Assembly: GCA_964430105.1 (NCBI GenBank)
Contig: CAYSEF010000005.1
Span: 1-64,000, forward strand
Direction: 5' to 3'
DNA length: 64,000 nt
Origin: UMGS1696 sp964430105
GTDB lineage: Bacteria; Bacillota; Clostridia; Oscillospirales; CAG-272
A program made the translations under genes and the position numbers. The notes beneath the pieces are model-generated. The model saw nothing but the letters and a program-made list of their open reading frames with translations. It was not told where the DNA came from and did no database searches. Positions 35,069-44,826 of this stretch are shown one piece after another. Positions within the stretch are counted from its first letter, which is position 1. Every line of letters starts with the position of its first letter.

Positions 35069-36868
35069 TTACGCTTTTCCGCTTAGTCTTGCGAATCTTG
35101 CAATGATTTCAGCCGCATCAGCTCTTGACGATGCTTCTCTCGGGAAAAGCAGTCCGACATTATCTATCAATTTATTGTCAACGCAATACGCTACGCTGTC
35201 AACTGCCCATGCTGAAATATATGCACGATCTTCAAACAACACAAATGTATCAGAAGAATCGCCATCACCGTAATTTTGACTTTTTCCAAGCTGAGCAACT
35301 ATTTTTATCATTTGTTCATGCGTTATCTCACCAAGAGGATCAAAGCGATTTGCACCAACACCGTTGACCAGCCCTTCCTCAGCTGCCCATTCTACATACG
35401 GAGTATACCACTGTCCCTCGTCTACATCATCAAACATAACTTCTGTATAATTTTCGCTCTTCACATTACACAAACGTCCCAAAACCGTTACGAACATTGC
35501 TCTTGTAAGAGGTGCGTTTGGTGCAAATTTGGTTGAAGACACGCCGTTGAACAATCCTTTATCATATACAAATCTGACCGATGTATAATAGCTTGACAAA
35601 CGTGATACGTCATTAAACGGAAATACTCTGCTGAGGTTATCGAAAGTGAAATCAGTTATCGCAAATGTGTCGATCCTACGTTTATCACTGTCCTGCGTAA
35701 GATCCGGTGCATCTGCAATCAAATATTCGAGAGTATTTTTGTAAACTCGTGAGCCAAATATTCGTTCACCTTGCTCAGATGTAAGATAAGTGTTCATGTT
35801 ACCTGTTCTCGGAGAATAAATAATGACTTCAAACGGAGTATTTATCAGTATATGCTCAAGCATTTGCGAAACACCTGAAAAAATCCCTACCCAATATCTC
35901 TCTTTTTCACCTTCAACATACCATTTATCATCAAAAATAAACACATTTGACCTATATCCACCTGATATATCAGATACAGCCAACGTATTTTTTACGCTGT
36001 CTATGTAGTACCAAGAACCATTCACATACACCATTCTCGATGACACATTACTCCATATAGTATCGGTATATGTTGAAGATGAGCACTTTATCGAGCTTTC
36101 CCAACCATAGTGAGGTTCACCGGTCTTTGTAATCATTCTATCGTCAAGCAAAAAATTCTCGTGCATGACACGTCCCATTCTATCCGGAGAAGGGTCATCG
36201 TAAACCAGATCAACATGGTACCAATTTCCATTTATCTCAACAAGATTCCATGCATGGTTCATTTCCTCTGACGTGACCATAACAGCGTTTATGCCAAGCT
36301 CACGCAATACTGCGATATATGCAAGAGAATACGCCTGACAAACACCCTTACGCTCTGTAAATAGCGAATACGCATCAAAAAAACGTCCATCGTTATCATA
36401 CTCAAACGCATCTATCATATAGTCATGTACCCACAGTGCTTTTTCAACCTCTGACATTTTTGAGTCTACCAGTGAAACTATATATGCAAGCTCATTTTCA
36501 TAGTTTATCTTAGCATTTTCCAGCTGTTCACCGCTCAATTTATAGTTAAAGCGCACTTCAGTAACGATTTTTGTAAATGCTTCATCTCGATAGTAATATG
36601 TTATTTTGTTTTCAAGATAGAAAAATTCAGGCACTGACGTTAGAATATCACTGAAAATATTCAAAATATCATCTGTTCTGATACCATATTCAAGCATTTC
36701 GACACTGTCGTCGCCCCTTGCGATAGCTTCATACATGGCATTGAACGCTTCGTCGTAGTGACTTATCGAATCACGATACGGAGATGCTGTATATGTTATC
36801 GCAGACACTGATGTTGCCATCATAACTGCAATTACAACGGTTAGTATTATCAAATATATTTTTTTCAT
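35069..36868 (-). CDS. Secreted transglutaminase-like protein with SLH domains
   Basis: 599 residues from the ATG at 36868 (a TTG lies just upstream; no strong binding site is seen). Signal peptide (about 1-23), a transglutaminase-like core with Cys177 (GVCQAY), His205 (MNHAWNLV) and Asp220 (WYHVD) as the expected triad, and three S-layer homology repeats near the C terminus (KGLFNGVS, EEGLVNGVGANRFDPLGEI and the final REASSRADAAEI). SLH domains bind pyruvylated secondary cell-wall polymers. Probably cell-surface protein processing or cross-linking (inference). Confidence 0.88.
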   Translation of the reverse strand: MKKIYLIILTVVIAVMMATSVSAITYTASPYRDSISHYDEAFNAMYEAIARGDDSVEMLEYGIRTDDILNIFSDILTSVPEFFYLENKITYYYRDEAFTKIVTEVRFNYKLSGEQLENAKINYENELAYIVSLVDSKMSEVEKALWVHDYMIDAFEYDNDGRFFDAYSLFTERKGVCQAYSLAYIAVLRELGINAVMVTSEEMNHAWNLVEINGNWYHVDLVYDDPSPDRMGRVMHENFLLDDRMITKTGEPHYGWESSIKCSSSTYTDTIWSNVSSRMVYVNGSWYYIDSVKNTLAVSDISGGYRSNVFIFDDKWYVEGEKERYWVGIFSGVSQMLEHILINTPFEVIIYSPRTGNMNTYLTSEQGERIFGSRVYKNTLEYLIADAPDLTQDSDKRRIDTFAITDFTFDNLSRVFPFNDVSRLSSYYTSVRFVYDKGLFNGVSSTKFAPNAPLTRAMFVTVLGRLCNVKSENYTEVMFDDVDEGQWYTPYVEWAAEEGLVNGVGANRFDPLGEITHEQMIKIVAQLGKSQNYGDGDSSDTFVLFEDRAYISAWAVDSVAYCVDNKLIDNVGLLFPREASSRADAAEIIARFARLSGKA

Positions 36869-37013
36869 CAATTTAATTATAATTCACAGCAGTTGAGCTG
36901 ATACATTTATTTTAGTACGACATTTTCACTTTAATACGCGAAAGTAGTGAATTATATATGGATTTTATATTTATCAAATTTGAATAAACGGATAAAAAAG
37001 TCGAATAGCCGAA

Positions 37014-37035
37014 CATAAAAGCTCGGCTAAGGTTA
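37014..37035 (-). terminator. Weak terminator hairpin after the isomerase-like gene
   Basis: On the minus strand AGCCGA pairs with TCGGCT, with T-rich sequence a few bases later. Only 6 bp, so moderate support. Confidence 0.45.
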
Positions 37036-37044
37036 TATTTTTTA

Positions 37045-37839
37045 TTAGATAAATTTATCTATCAGCGAGTGCATATCCTTCATAAGCTGTTCAAGTCCGA
37101 CTGTACTTCCACATTCAAATGCAAGCCAACCATTATAGCCTGTTTCCTGAATTGCGCTGAAAATATTGCTGTAATTCAGCTCTCCTGTGCCAGGCTGCTT
37201 TCTTCCCGGATTATCGGCAATATGGAAATGTCCGATAAGATCGATATTTTCCTTAATATTGCGAATAACATTACCCTCTGTTATCTGCTGATGATAGATA
37301 TCAAACAATATTTTACAATTCGGACTGTCAACTGCCTTTATGATTTTTGCGGCATCCTCTGTTGTTCTGAGGAAATGGCCCTTATGGTCAACAAGAACAT
37401 TGAGTGGTTCAACAACTATCATTACACCCTCGTTCTCTGCGATATTTGAAAGCTCCTTCAGCGTTCCTATACAGATATCGAACTGTTTTTCTCTTGAAAT
37501 ATCAGCTCTTTCATTTCCTGTTGTTGCGATAATATTTGGAACTCCAAGAGCCTTTGCGGCCGCTACAGCTTCTCTGAATGATTCAACGAACGCTTTTCGT
37601 GAGTCTTCCCAAACCATTCCGTGTCCCCAGGATATGAGCTTCTTATTTTCATCATTTGATGATTCAATAACGATAGCTGTAGAGGTAACTCCATACTCAT
37701 CGAGTGTTGCTTTTGCTTTATCAAAATCGAGTCCGAGGAAACCGAGCTGTTCAACACCTTTGAAACCGTTCTTTGCGCCGGCTATATTTCTCTCGTACCA
37801 ATCACCTGCGAACCATCCGCCTGCTGCCGAAAATTTCAT
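37045..37839 (-). CDS. Hydroxypyruvate-isomerase-like sugar isomerase
   Basis: 264 residues of the xylose-isomerase-like TIM barrel. The Hyi-type features are VEPLNVLVDHKGHFLRT, ILFDIYHQQ, GHFHIADNPGRKQPGTGELNY and the C-terminal LAFECG. The family includes hydroxypyruvate isomerase and 2-oxo-tetronate isomerase. No glyoxylate or tartronate genes are adjacent, so the substrate remains open. Strong own promoter. Confidence 0.85.
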   Translation of the reverse strand: MKFSAAGGWFAGDWYERNIAGAKNGFKGVEQLGFLGLDFDKAKATLDEYGVTSTAIVIESSNDENKKLISWGHGMVWEDSRKAFVESFREAVAAAKALGVPNIIATTGNERADISREKQFDICIGTLKELSNIAENEGVMIVVEPLNVLVDHKGHFLRTTEDAAKIIKAVDSPNCKILFDIYHQQITEGNVIRNIKENIDLIGHFHIADNPGRKQPGTGELNYSNIFSAIQETGYNGWLAFECGSTVGLEQLMKDMHSLIDKFI

Positions 37840-37883
37840 ATATATTGCCTGCCTTTCATAAAATAGTCCATATATCTATCGTA

Positions 37884-37912
37884 ATTTTACAGTAAAACAG
37901 TGTGTTTGTCAA
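37884..37912 (-). promoter_or_regulatory. Promoter for the Hyi-like gene
   Basis: On the minus strand TTGACA (37912-37907), spacer of 17, TAAAAT (37889-37884). Confidence 0.75.
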
Positions 37913-37967
37913 GGCGATTTTGTGAAAAATATCCTCTTTATTTATATCTATAAAATACTTTTTTCAC

Positions 37968-38057
37968 TTGAAAAAGCTTGCCGTCCGTGGTATAATATAA
38001 TGATATGTTTTTTGCCTTTCATTACCGATTGACATTTGTACCTTTGTGAAGTATAAT
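37968..38057 (+). promoter_or_regulatory. Tandem promoters for the small membrane protein-tilS-ftsH region
   Basis: P1: TTGAAA (37968-37973), 17-base spacer, TGG plus TATAAT (37991-37996). P2: TTGACA (38029-38034), 17-base spacer, TATAAT (38052-38057). Both match consensus well. Confidence 0.75.
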
Positions 38058-38088
38058 TTTTTTATACCACCGAAAGGCAGAACAAATA

Positions 38089-38331
38089 ATGTCCGATAAA
38101 AAATTTGCTTATTTTTTCAGGCAAGTCTCACAGGGAGTTTTGACGCTCCTACTCGGCGTGAGCATTGCACTGTTTTATAAAATTTCTAATATAACAGCGT
38201 CAGAAGCACTACATACATATCATTCATTTCCATATATGCTTGAGCATATTCTTGTCGGATTAGTGCTTTATCTCGCATTTTCTCTCATCATCATAAAAAT
38301 TCACCTATCAAAATTGCATGATAGAAGTTAA
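38089..38331 (+). CDS. Small two-helix membrane protein
   Basis: 80 residues with two hydrophobic segments (about 15-33 and 50-72) and charged ends. I do not recognise the family. It starts about 32 bases after P2 and stops 28 bases before tilS. The binding site is weak (AGGCAG). Real because it is placed between strong promoters and tilS, but the function is unknown. Confidence 0.6.
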   Translation: MSDKKFAYFFRQVSQGVLTLLLGVSIALFYKISNITASEALHTYHSFPYMLEHILVGLVLYLAFSLIIIKIHLSKLHDRS

Positions 38332-38359
38332 TCCTGCAAAAAATAAACGGAGACTGAAT

Positions 38360-39799
38360 ATGACCGAACTCATAGAAACCTTCGTAGAAACGACAGAAAA
38401 ATACCGCAAGCTTCTCTTAGAGCGTGGCTGTGTTATCGTCGGATATTCCGGTGGTGCAGATTCGTCATGTCTGCTCCGTTTGATGTACGATTTTTGCCAA
38501 AAGTACAGCATACGTTTGATCGCCGCTCATGTTAATCACGGAATACGCGGAGATGAAGCTGACGCTGACGAGAATTTCTGCAGAAACGTCTGCGATTCAC
38601 TTGGGGTAGAATTCAGATCAATTAAAATCGATGTTCCTGCTCTGGCTGAAAGTGAAAAAATCGGTTTAGAAGATGCCGCACGTCGTGTAAGATATGCCTT
38701 TTTCGATAAAATTTCGGAGGAAGCAACCGGTTCAGCGTATAATGCAATTATTTGCACCGCACATAACGCAGACGACAATCTTGAAACTGTAATTTTCAAT
38801 CTCCTTCGAGGTAGCGGGCTTCACGGTCTTGGCGGGATCGATCCTTTGCGTGACGGACGCTATTTCAGACCTTTACTTTATGTAAGCGGTACAGATATAC
38901 GAAATTGGTGTAACGAAAACGGTGTTGAATATCGCATAGATTCGACAAACTCAGATACAAACTACACCAGAAATCACATCAGACACAATATTGTACCTGA
39001 ACTTGCGAAAATCTGCGATGACCCTACTGCATCTATATCACGAATGACTGCACTTGTGCGCACTGATGACGACTATATATCAAACATAGCAGAGCAACAA
39101 ATACAAAGTGGGGACACTTCTATTTCGCTGAAAAAGCTTAATTCACTGCATACTGCGATATCTTCACGAGTTCTGCGTAAGCTATATGATAATGCTAAGG
39201 ATTCAACTGCAACTATCGAAGAAAAACATATTCGTGAAATACTGCGACTTATCGGTGAGAACAAAACATCAGCAGAGCTGTCACTTCCCGGAAAAATGCG
39301 TTACAAGCAGGACAGATATAATGCGTGGTTTGAATTTGATGAAGTGCGTCGTGGAATCACCAAGACGGAGAAAATCAAGTCAACAAAAGCTTTGTTCAGC
39401 TATCCTTTAGATGGTGATTTTTTTCACAATGATCTGTATTCGATACATTTTTCACACACAAAACACAATCATCACATCACAAACTATAATATAGATGAAA
39501 ATATTTACAAATTATCAATACTCACGACGTTGAGATTTGATAAAATAAAGGGTGTACTGCGGATAAGGTATAAAAATAATGGGGATGTTTGCTTCTATAG
39601 CGGACACACTCATAAATTAAAGCGAATGTTCAGCGATAAAAAGCTGACTGAGCGTGAAAAAGAGCTTTATCCGATACTTTACGATGATGACGGCGTGATC
39701 TGGGTTCCGGGCTATCCTCCGCGTGACGGGATGGATTTTTCCGAAAACGGTAACGCACTGTACATCACCTTTTCGACAAACGAAAGTATATTAAAGTAA
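38360..39799 (+). CDS. tilS: tRNA(Ile)-lysidine synthase
   Basis: 479 residues from the ATG at 38360 (CGGAG upstream). The N-terminal PP-loop ATPase has SGGADS (30-35), AAHVNHGIRGDEAD and TAHNADDNLETVIFNLLRGSGLHGLGG; the C-terminal domains extend to about 479. TilS converts C34 of tRNA-Ile2 to lysidine so that it reads AUA as Ile. A normal length for the full form. It precedes ftsH by 97 bases, a common arrangement. Confidence 0.95.
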   Translation: MTELIETFVETTEKYRKLLLERGCVIVGYSGGADSSCLLRLMYDFCQKYSIRLIAAHVNHGIRGDEADADENFCRNVCDSLGVEFRSIKIDVPALAESEKIGLEDAARRVRYAFFDKISEEATGSAYNAIICTAHNADDNLETVIFNLLRGSGLHGLGGIDPLRDGRYFRPLLYVSGTDIRNWCNENGVEYRIDSTNSDTNYTRNHIRHNIVPELAKICDDPTASISRMTALVRTDDDYISNIAEQQIQSGDTSISLKKLNSLHTAISSRVLRKLYDNAKDSTATIEEKHIREILRLIGENKTSAELSLPGKMRYKQDRYNAWFEFDEVRRGITKTEKIKSTKALFSYPLDGDFFHNDLYSIHFSHTKHNHHITNYNIDENIYKLSILTTLRFDKIKGVLRIRYKNNGDVCFYSGHTHKLKRMFSDKKLTEREKELYPILYDDDGVIWVPGYPPRDGMDFSENGNALYITFSTNESILK

Positions 39800-39896
39800 A
39801 TTTAAGCATTATTGCAGCACAACAACGAAGCATTTAAGCTTTATTGGCTACATCTGCTTTTTTTACTACTTACTACCATATCTTTTGGAGGAAATA

Positions 39897-42047
39897 ATGA
39901 AGAACGGTTTTAAAATAGCGATTTTCTATATCGTTCTCATAGGCATCATCCTGATCGCAACGGCTTCTCTTTGGGATTCTCTCCCTCAGGAAACTCTCGT
40001 TTACAGCGACATTGTTGACCTTTTCAAAAATGAAGATGTCAAGCAGTTTGAAGTCGATGAGGAAAACAACCTTACAATGATCGTCAGAGTCACGCTACAA
40101 GACGGCACTGAAGGCGAAACGCTGGTAACATATCAGCTACGAAGTCTTGATCTGTTTATAAGCGACCTTGGCGAGCTTATCGAAGCACAGCACTCAAGCG
40201 GAATCATCACGGCATACGATTATCCACCGCCGTACAATATACCATGGTGGGTATCGCTTATACCTTATGTTGTCGTGATAGTTCTTCTTATCGCTATGTG
40301 GATGTTCGTAATGAATCAGGCTACAGGCGGTAAGGGTTCAAAAATCAACTCTGTAGGACGTTCAAAAGCAAAACTCGTCACAGCCGACAAAGCAAAGGTT
40401 TTCTTCAAGGATGTTGCCGGAGCTGACGAAGAAAAGGCTGAACTCGAAGAAATCGTAGAATTCCTGCGTAACCCGGAATATTTCACTAAGCTTGGTGCAA
40501 AAATTCCTCACGGTGTTCTTCTTGTAGGCCCTCCCGGAACAGGTAAAACACTCATTGCTAAAGCTGTTGCAGGCGAAGCAGGTGTTCCTTTCTACTCTAT
40601 CTCCGGTTCCGATTTCGTCGAAATGTACGTCGGTGTCGGTGCCTCGAGAGTTCGTGACCTTTTTGATACCGCAAAGAAAAATCCCGCTGCTATCATTTTC
40701 ATAGACGAAATTGATGCTGTAGGTCGTCACAGAGGTGCAGGTCTTGGCGGTGGACACGATGAACGTGAACAGACACTTAACCAGATCCTCGTTGAAATGG
40801 ATGGTTTCGGCTCATCTGACGGTATTATTGTTATGGCTGCAACAAACCGTCCCGATATTCTCGACCCCGCACTTCTCCGTCCGGGTAGATTCGACCGTCA
40901 AATCACAATGAACGCTCCCGATGTCAAGGGACGTGAAGATATTCTCAAGGTTCACGCAAAGAACAAACCCTTTGAGGCTGATGTTGACCTTTCTGTGATT
41001 GCAAAAACCACAGTCGGATTTACAGGTGCAGAGCTTGCTAATCTTCTTAACGAAGCTGCACTTCTTGCGGCACGAAAAGGCAAGCACCTTATCGGCATGA
41101 ACGATCTCGAAGAAGCTATGATCAAGGTTATCGTAGGTCCTGCAAAGAAATCCAGAGTTATCAGTGAAGCCGAAAAGAAGCTTACAGCATATCATGAAGC
41201 AGGTCATGCTATAACTACTTGGGTACGTCAGCCCGATGACCCTGTTCACCAGATATCTATAATCCCCAGCGGTCGTGCAGGTGGCTACACTCTATCATTC
41301 CCGAAGGAAGATAAGTCATATATGTCACGCAGTATGATGGAATCTGAGATTGTAACACTTCTCGGCGGTCGTGTGGCAGAAGCACTCATCCTTGGCGATA
41401 TTTCAACAGGTGCATCCAACGATATTCAGCGTGCTTCCTCAATCGCCCGTCAGATGGTCACAAAATACGGTATGTCCGAAAAGCTCGGTCCTATTCTCTA
41501 CGGCAGCGAATCCTCAAGCGATGAAGTATTCCTCGGTCGTGATTTTAATCAGACTAAAAACTATTCCGAAGAAACTGCATCTATTATCGACAGCGAAGTT
41601 AAATCTATCGTTGAAAAAGCATACAGCGAAGCAATGGATATCCTTCGTGAAAACGTTGACAGATTGCATTTCGTTGCAGCTTACCTCATGAAGAATGAGA
41701 TTATGGAAGAAGAACAGTTTGTACGCGCAATGAGCGAACCCGATATCACCATCGAGGATCTCGAAGAAATGGTTGCTGAAAAGCGTCGTAAATCTCGTGA
41801 AGAAAATGAAGCTCATGCACGTCACGTTGCAGAACTTGAAAGACAGCGTGAAGAAGAACGTGCTCGTGAAGCAAAAAAAGATGAAAACAGCTTCACACAG
41901 ATCATGATGCCTGATTTTTCACCGATGAAGAATGAAGATTCGCACGACGATATGCCGGACGAAAATCCAAATTCAAGCGATTCCGTTGACGACGACGATA
42001 CAAACGATACTAACGACACTAACGACACTAACGATAGCGAAAATTAA
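39897..42047 (+). CDS. ftsH: ATP-dependent zinc metalloprotease FtsH
   Basis: 716 residues from the ATG at 39897 (GGAGG upstream). Two membrane segments (about 6-25 and 118-139) flank an external domain. The AAA module has Walker A GPPGTGKT (211-218), Walker B IIFIDEIDAVGRHRG and the second region of homology ATNRPDILDPALLRPGRFD. The protease has the zinc motif HEAGH (433-437). The C-terminal tail (about 620-716) is charged and ends in a Thr-Asn-Asp repeat. FtsH degrades misfolded or short-lived membrane and cytosolic proteins. Confidence 0.97.
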   Translation: MKNGFKIAIFYIVLIGIILIATASLWDSLPQETLVYSDIVDLFKNEDVKQFEVDEENNLTMIVRVTLQDGTEGETLVTYQLRSLDLFISDLGELIEAQHSSGIITAYDYPPPYNIPWWVSLIPYVVVIVLLIAMWMFVMNQATGGKGSKINSVGRSKAKLVTADKAKVFFKDVAGADEEKAELEEIVEFLRNPEYFTKLGAKIPHGVLLVGPPGTGKTLIAKAVAGEAGVPFYSISGSDFVEMYVGVGASRVRDLFDTAKKNPAAIIFIDEIDAVGRHRGAGLGGGHDEREQTLNQILVEMDGFGSSDGIIVMAATNRPDILDPALLRPGRFDRQITMNAPDVKGREDILKVHAKNKPFEADVDLSVIAKTTVGFTGAELANLLNEAALLAARKGKHLIGMNDLEEAMIKVIVGPAKKSRVISEAEKKLTAYHEAGHAITTWVRQPDDPVHQISIIPSGRAGGYTLSFPKEDKSYMSRSMMESEIVTLLGGRVAEALILGDISTGASNDIQRASSIARQMVTKYGMSEKLGPILYGSESSSDEVFLGRDFNQTKNYSEETASIIDSEVKSIVEKAYSEAMDILRENVDRLHFVAAYLMKNEIMEEEQFVRAMSEPDITIEDLEEMVAEKRRKSREENEAHARHVAELERQREEERAREAKKDENSFTQIMMPDFSPMKNEDSHDDMPDENPNSSDSVDDDDTNDTNDTNDTNDSEN
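42000..42035 (+). repeat. Four 9-base repeats in the 3' end of ftsH
   Basis: Four near-identical units of ACnAACGAy code Thr-Asn-Asp each. They could vary in number by slippage; the unit keeps the frame. Confidence 0.85.
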
Positions 42048-42052
42048 ATCGA

Positions 42053-42096
42053 AAAAAGCATCATTCGACGTAAAAATCGAACGATGCTTTTTTTAT
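42053..42096 (+). terminator. Intrinsic terminator after ftsH
   Basis: GCATCATTCGA pairs with TCGAACGATGC (one mismatch), flanked by A-run and TTTTTTT. Confidence 0.88.
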
Positions 42097-42196
42097 TACT
42101 CAAGCTTTCTTATAACTTTTTTAGAAAATTCATAACTCAGCGGAACTTTTTCCCATTTTTCGTCGTCTAATATACAAACCAATTCGGAGGTGCAAC

Positions 42197-42406
42197 ATGA
42201 AAAAACTCATTTTAACCGCTGCACTGTCTCTGCTCCTCCTTGCAGGGTGCATGACTGCGGATGTCACAAGCGCCATAAACAATATGCAGAACGAAACACA
42301 AGCCATTCTTGAAGAAACCAAAGCCCGAGCAGAAGAAACACTGAAAATCGACGAAAATCTACCGAATGAAATTTCTGCCGGCTGTAAATACGATTTTTGT
42401 AAGTGA
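42197..42406 (+). CDS. Small lipoprotein
   Basis: 69 residues: signal peptide ending LLLAGC (Cys18) and a short helical, Glu/Thr-rich tail with two cysteines near the end (AGCKYDFCK). GGAGG precedes the ATG. I do not recognise the family; function unknown. Confidence 0.7.
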   Translation: MKKLILTAALSLLLLAGCMTADVTSAINNMQNETQAILEETKARAEETLKIDENLPNEISAGCKYDFCK

Positions 42407-42426
42407 ATTTTACTGATTTAATAGAA

Positions 42427-42479
42427 AAAGGCTACCCGCACTAAGGAAGTAATTTCCAAAAATGCGAGTAGCCTTTTGT
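42427..42479 (-). terminator. Intrinsic terminator after prmA, dispersed hairpin family copy 5
   Basis: On the minus strand GGCTAC pairs with GTAGCC, with the core TCGCATTTTTGGAAATTAC then TTCCTTAGTGC; a T-run follows. The outer pair G-C of other copies is A-T here, another compensatory change. The site is between convergent genes. Confidence 0.86.
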
Positions 42480-42505
42480 TTAATTTTCAGCAAGCAAAGC
42501 TGTTT

Positions 42506-43441
42506 TTATTTTCTCTTTACCGCAGCAGCGTACCAGCCATTTTCGTATCTCTCGTCCTCAACCTTATATCCGGCTTTGTCAAGTGCCTCGAGAACTTCAT
42601 TTGCCCTTTCAGCAATAATGCCTGAAACGATGAATACGCCATTTTCAGCCAAATATTCACCTACATCAGGAGCAAGACGGATGATAATATCAGCAACGAT
42701 ATTGGCAACAACTACCTGATATCCGCCATCAACCTTCGGAGTCTGCTTCAGAAGATCGGAAACAGCACAAGTTACGTTCGGAGTATCATTAAGTTCTGTA
42801 TTTTCTTTTGCAACACGAACCGCCACAGGGTCGATATCACAGGCAAAGCAATCACCTGCGCCAAGCTTTGCGGCAGCTATTGCAAGAATACCAGAGCCAC
42901 ATCCTACGTCGAGAACAGTACATCCGTCTGTCGTATAGGTTTCTACAAAGCCTGCACAAAGACGTGTTGTCTCATGTGTACCGGTACCAAATGCCATACC
43001 GGGATCCATAAGCACGACGATTTCTTCGTCTGAGGGTTCATATGTTTCCCAAACAGGAACAATAACGAGTTTTTTACCCGTTTTTATTGGCTTATAATAC
43101 TGCTTCCAAGAATCTGCCCAGTCTTCTTCTCTCACGCCTTCGTGAACAAGTTCATATTCAATACCGATATCATCGAGTCTCTGCTTAATAAACAGTTCAC
43201 TTTCAGCAGGAGATTTTATTGTAGGTATGAATACAGAAACCGCAGCTTTTGTTCTGTCAGCTTCAAGGATAGATTCATCAATAAGGTCTCCATATACCCC
43301 GTCAAGGATTGTATCTACGTCAGAAAAATCCTCGATCATCAGTCCGTTGTCGACCATGGACATCACGCTCGATACCGTGTCGACATCTCTTGAATTGCAT
43401 TTTACCTTGATCTGTACCCAGCTCTTGTTATCGTCCATCAT
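42506..43441 (-). CDS. prmA: Ribosomal protein L11 methyltransferase
   Basis: 311 residues. The N-terminal substrate-recognition domain ends near residue 120 (EEDWADSWKQYYKP), and the Rossmann-fold methyltransferase has FGTGTHETT, VLDVGCGSGILAIAAAKLGA and VVANIVADIIIRLAP. PrmA trimethylates ribosomal protein L11. GGAG is close to the first ATG; the second ATG (43438) is equally good. It follows dnaJ by 71 bases, the usual end of the heat-shock operon in Firmicutes. Confidence 0.95.
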   Translation of the reverse strand: MMDDNKSWVQIKVKCNSRDVDTVSSVMSMVDNGLMIEDFSDVDTILDGVYGDLIDESILEADRTKAAVSVFIPTIKSPAESELFIKQRLDDIGIEYELVHEGVREEDWADSWKQYYKPIKTGKKLVIVPVWETYEPSDEEIVVLMDPGMAFGTGTHETTRLCAGFVETYTTDGCTVLDVGCGSGILAIAAAKLGAGDCFACDIDPVAVRVAKENTELNDTPNVTCAVSDLLKQTPKVDGGYQVVVANIVADIIIRLAPDVGEYLAENGVFIVSGIIAERANEVLEALDKAGYKVEDERYENGWYAAAVKRK

Positions 43442-43512
43442 TACTCCGTTCCACTGCTTAATGCAGCTTATTTAACATTTCAATTATTATAGCTTAATAT
43501 TTTCGCAAACCG

Positions 43513-44649
43513 TCAGTCTTTCTTTCTGAACAGTTTAGAGAAGCTTGATCTCTTCTGATAATTCTTTTCACCACAGGATTCTGCAAATTTACGCAACAGT
43601 TCCTTCTGTTCGCCATTCAAATTCTTCGGTACTTCCACGTTAACGGTGATATACAAATTACCACGAATCTTTGAATTAACTCTTGTTACGCCTTTATTTC
43701 TCAGTGTAAATACAGTACCTGTCTGTGTACCTTCGGGAATTGTAAATTTCTGTGAACCTTCGAGTGTGGGGATATCGATTTCTGCACCCAATGTAGCTTC
43801 TGTATAGGTTATCGGCACTTCGCAGTAAAGATCATCACCGTCACGCTCAAATACAGAATGAGGACGAACACTGATTATAATATTAAGGTCGCCCGCCATA
43901 CCGCCATTCATGCCGTCAGAGCCCTGATATCTAAGTCCGATCTGCTGACCATCATCGATACCTGCGGGAATATTAACTTCGAGCTTTTTGGAAACACGAA
44001 CAAATCCCGTACCCTTACAGTGATCACACTTCTTTTCGATCAGCTTACCTGTACCACGACACGCATCACAAGCCTTCGAGGTCTGCATTACGCCGAATGC
44101 TGTACGTTGCTGAACTCGAACCTGACCTGTACCTCTACAGGTAGGACAGGTTTTAGGCGATGTACCCTTTGCAGCACCTGAACCTGAGCATTCTTCACAT
44201 TGCTGAACTTTATTGTATGTGATTTCTTTTTTGCAGCCAAATACCGCTTCTTCAAATGTCAATGTAAGACGAACATTGATATTATCGCCACGAATCGGGC
44301 CATTTCTTCTTGAAGCACCGGAGCTTCCTCCAAAGAATGACGAGAATATATCATTTATATCGAATCCGCCAAAATCACCGAAGCCACCAAAGCCTGAACC
44401 TCCCATACCTGACGAAGGATCAAATGCGGCATGACCGTACTGATCATATTTTTGACGCTTATCAGGGTCAGAAAGGACATCATAAGCTTCATTGACTTCC
44501 TTAAAGTTTGCTTCTGCTTCTTTATCGCCGGGATTGAGGTCGGGGTGATACTTCTTAGCGAGTGATCTATACGCTTTTTTTATCGCTGCGTCATCTGCGC
44601 CCTTCTCAACGCCCAGCACTTCATAATAATCTCTTTTTGTATCTGCCAT
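43513..44649 (-). CDS. dnaJ: Chaperone protein DnaJ
   Basis: 378 residues from the ATG at 44649 (GGAG upstream). J domain (1-70) with YHPD, a Gly/Phe-rich region (about 75-115), four zinc-binding CxxCxGxG repeats (CEECSGSG, CPTCRGTG, CDACRGTG, CDHCKGTG) and the C-terminal substrate-binding domains. DnaJ stimulates DnaK ATP hydrolysis. Third-last of hrcA-grpE-dnaK-dnaJ-prmA. Confidence 0.97.
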   Translation of the reverse strand: MADTKRDYYEVLGVEKGADDAAIKKAYRSLAKKYHPDLNPGDKEAEANFKEVNEAYDVLSDPDKRQKYDQYGHAAFDPSSGMGGSGFGGFGDFGGFDINDIFSSFFGGSSGASRRNGPIRGDNINVRLTLTFEEAVFGCKKEITYNKVQQCEECSGSGAAKGTSPKTCPTCRGTGQVRVQQRTAFGVMQTSKACDACRGTGKLIEKKCDHCKGTGFVRVSKKLEVNIPAGIDDGQQIGLRYQGSDGMNGGMAGDLNIIISVRPHSVFERDGDDLYCEVPITYTEATLGAEIDIPTLEGSQKFTIPEGTQTGTVFTLRNKGVTRVNSKIRGNLYITVNVEVPKNLNGEQKELLRKFAESCGEKNYQKRSSFSKLFRKKD

Positions 44650-44680
44650 GGAATCAATCTCCAATAATCTCTAAGTATAT

Positions 44681-44733
44681 GGGGATTTCCCCCTTCACCA
44701 CGTATAGGGCAGAGAAAATCCCTGCCCTTGTGG
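44681..44733 (-). promoter_or_regulatory. Tandem hairpins in the dnaK-dnaJ gap
   Basis: On the minus strand, the first hairpin has AGGGCAG (44728-44722) against CTGCCCT (44712-44706) with outer CCAC/GTGG; the second has GGGG against CCCC (44692-44681). No T-run follows. May act in mRNA processing or partial termination to lower dnaJ relative to dnaK (inference). Confidence 0.6.
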
Positions 44734-44826
44734 TATATCAAAATTTTATTAAATCTGCACCTGTCATCGCTTGTATTCTTCGGAGCGATTCGATAGCACA
44801 AACAATCTAAGCGATACTATGCTTGC

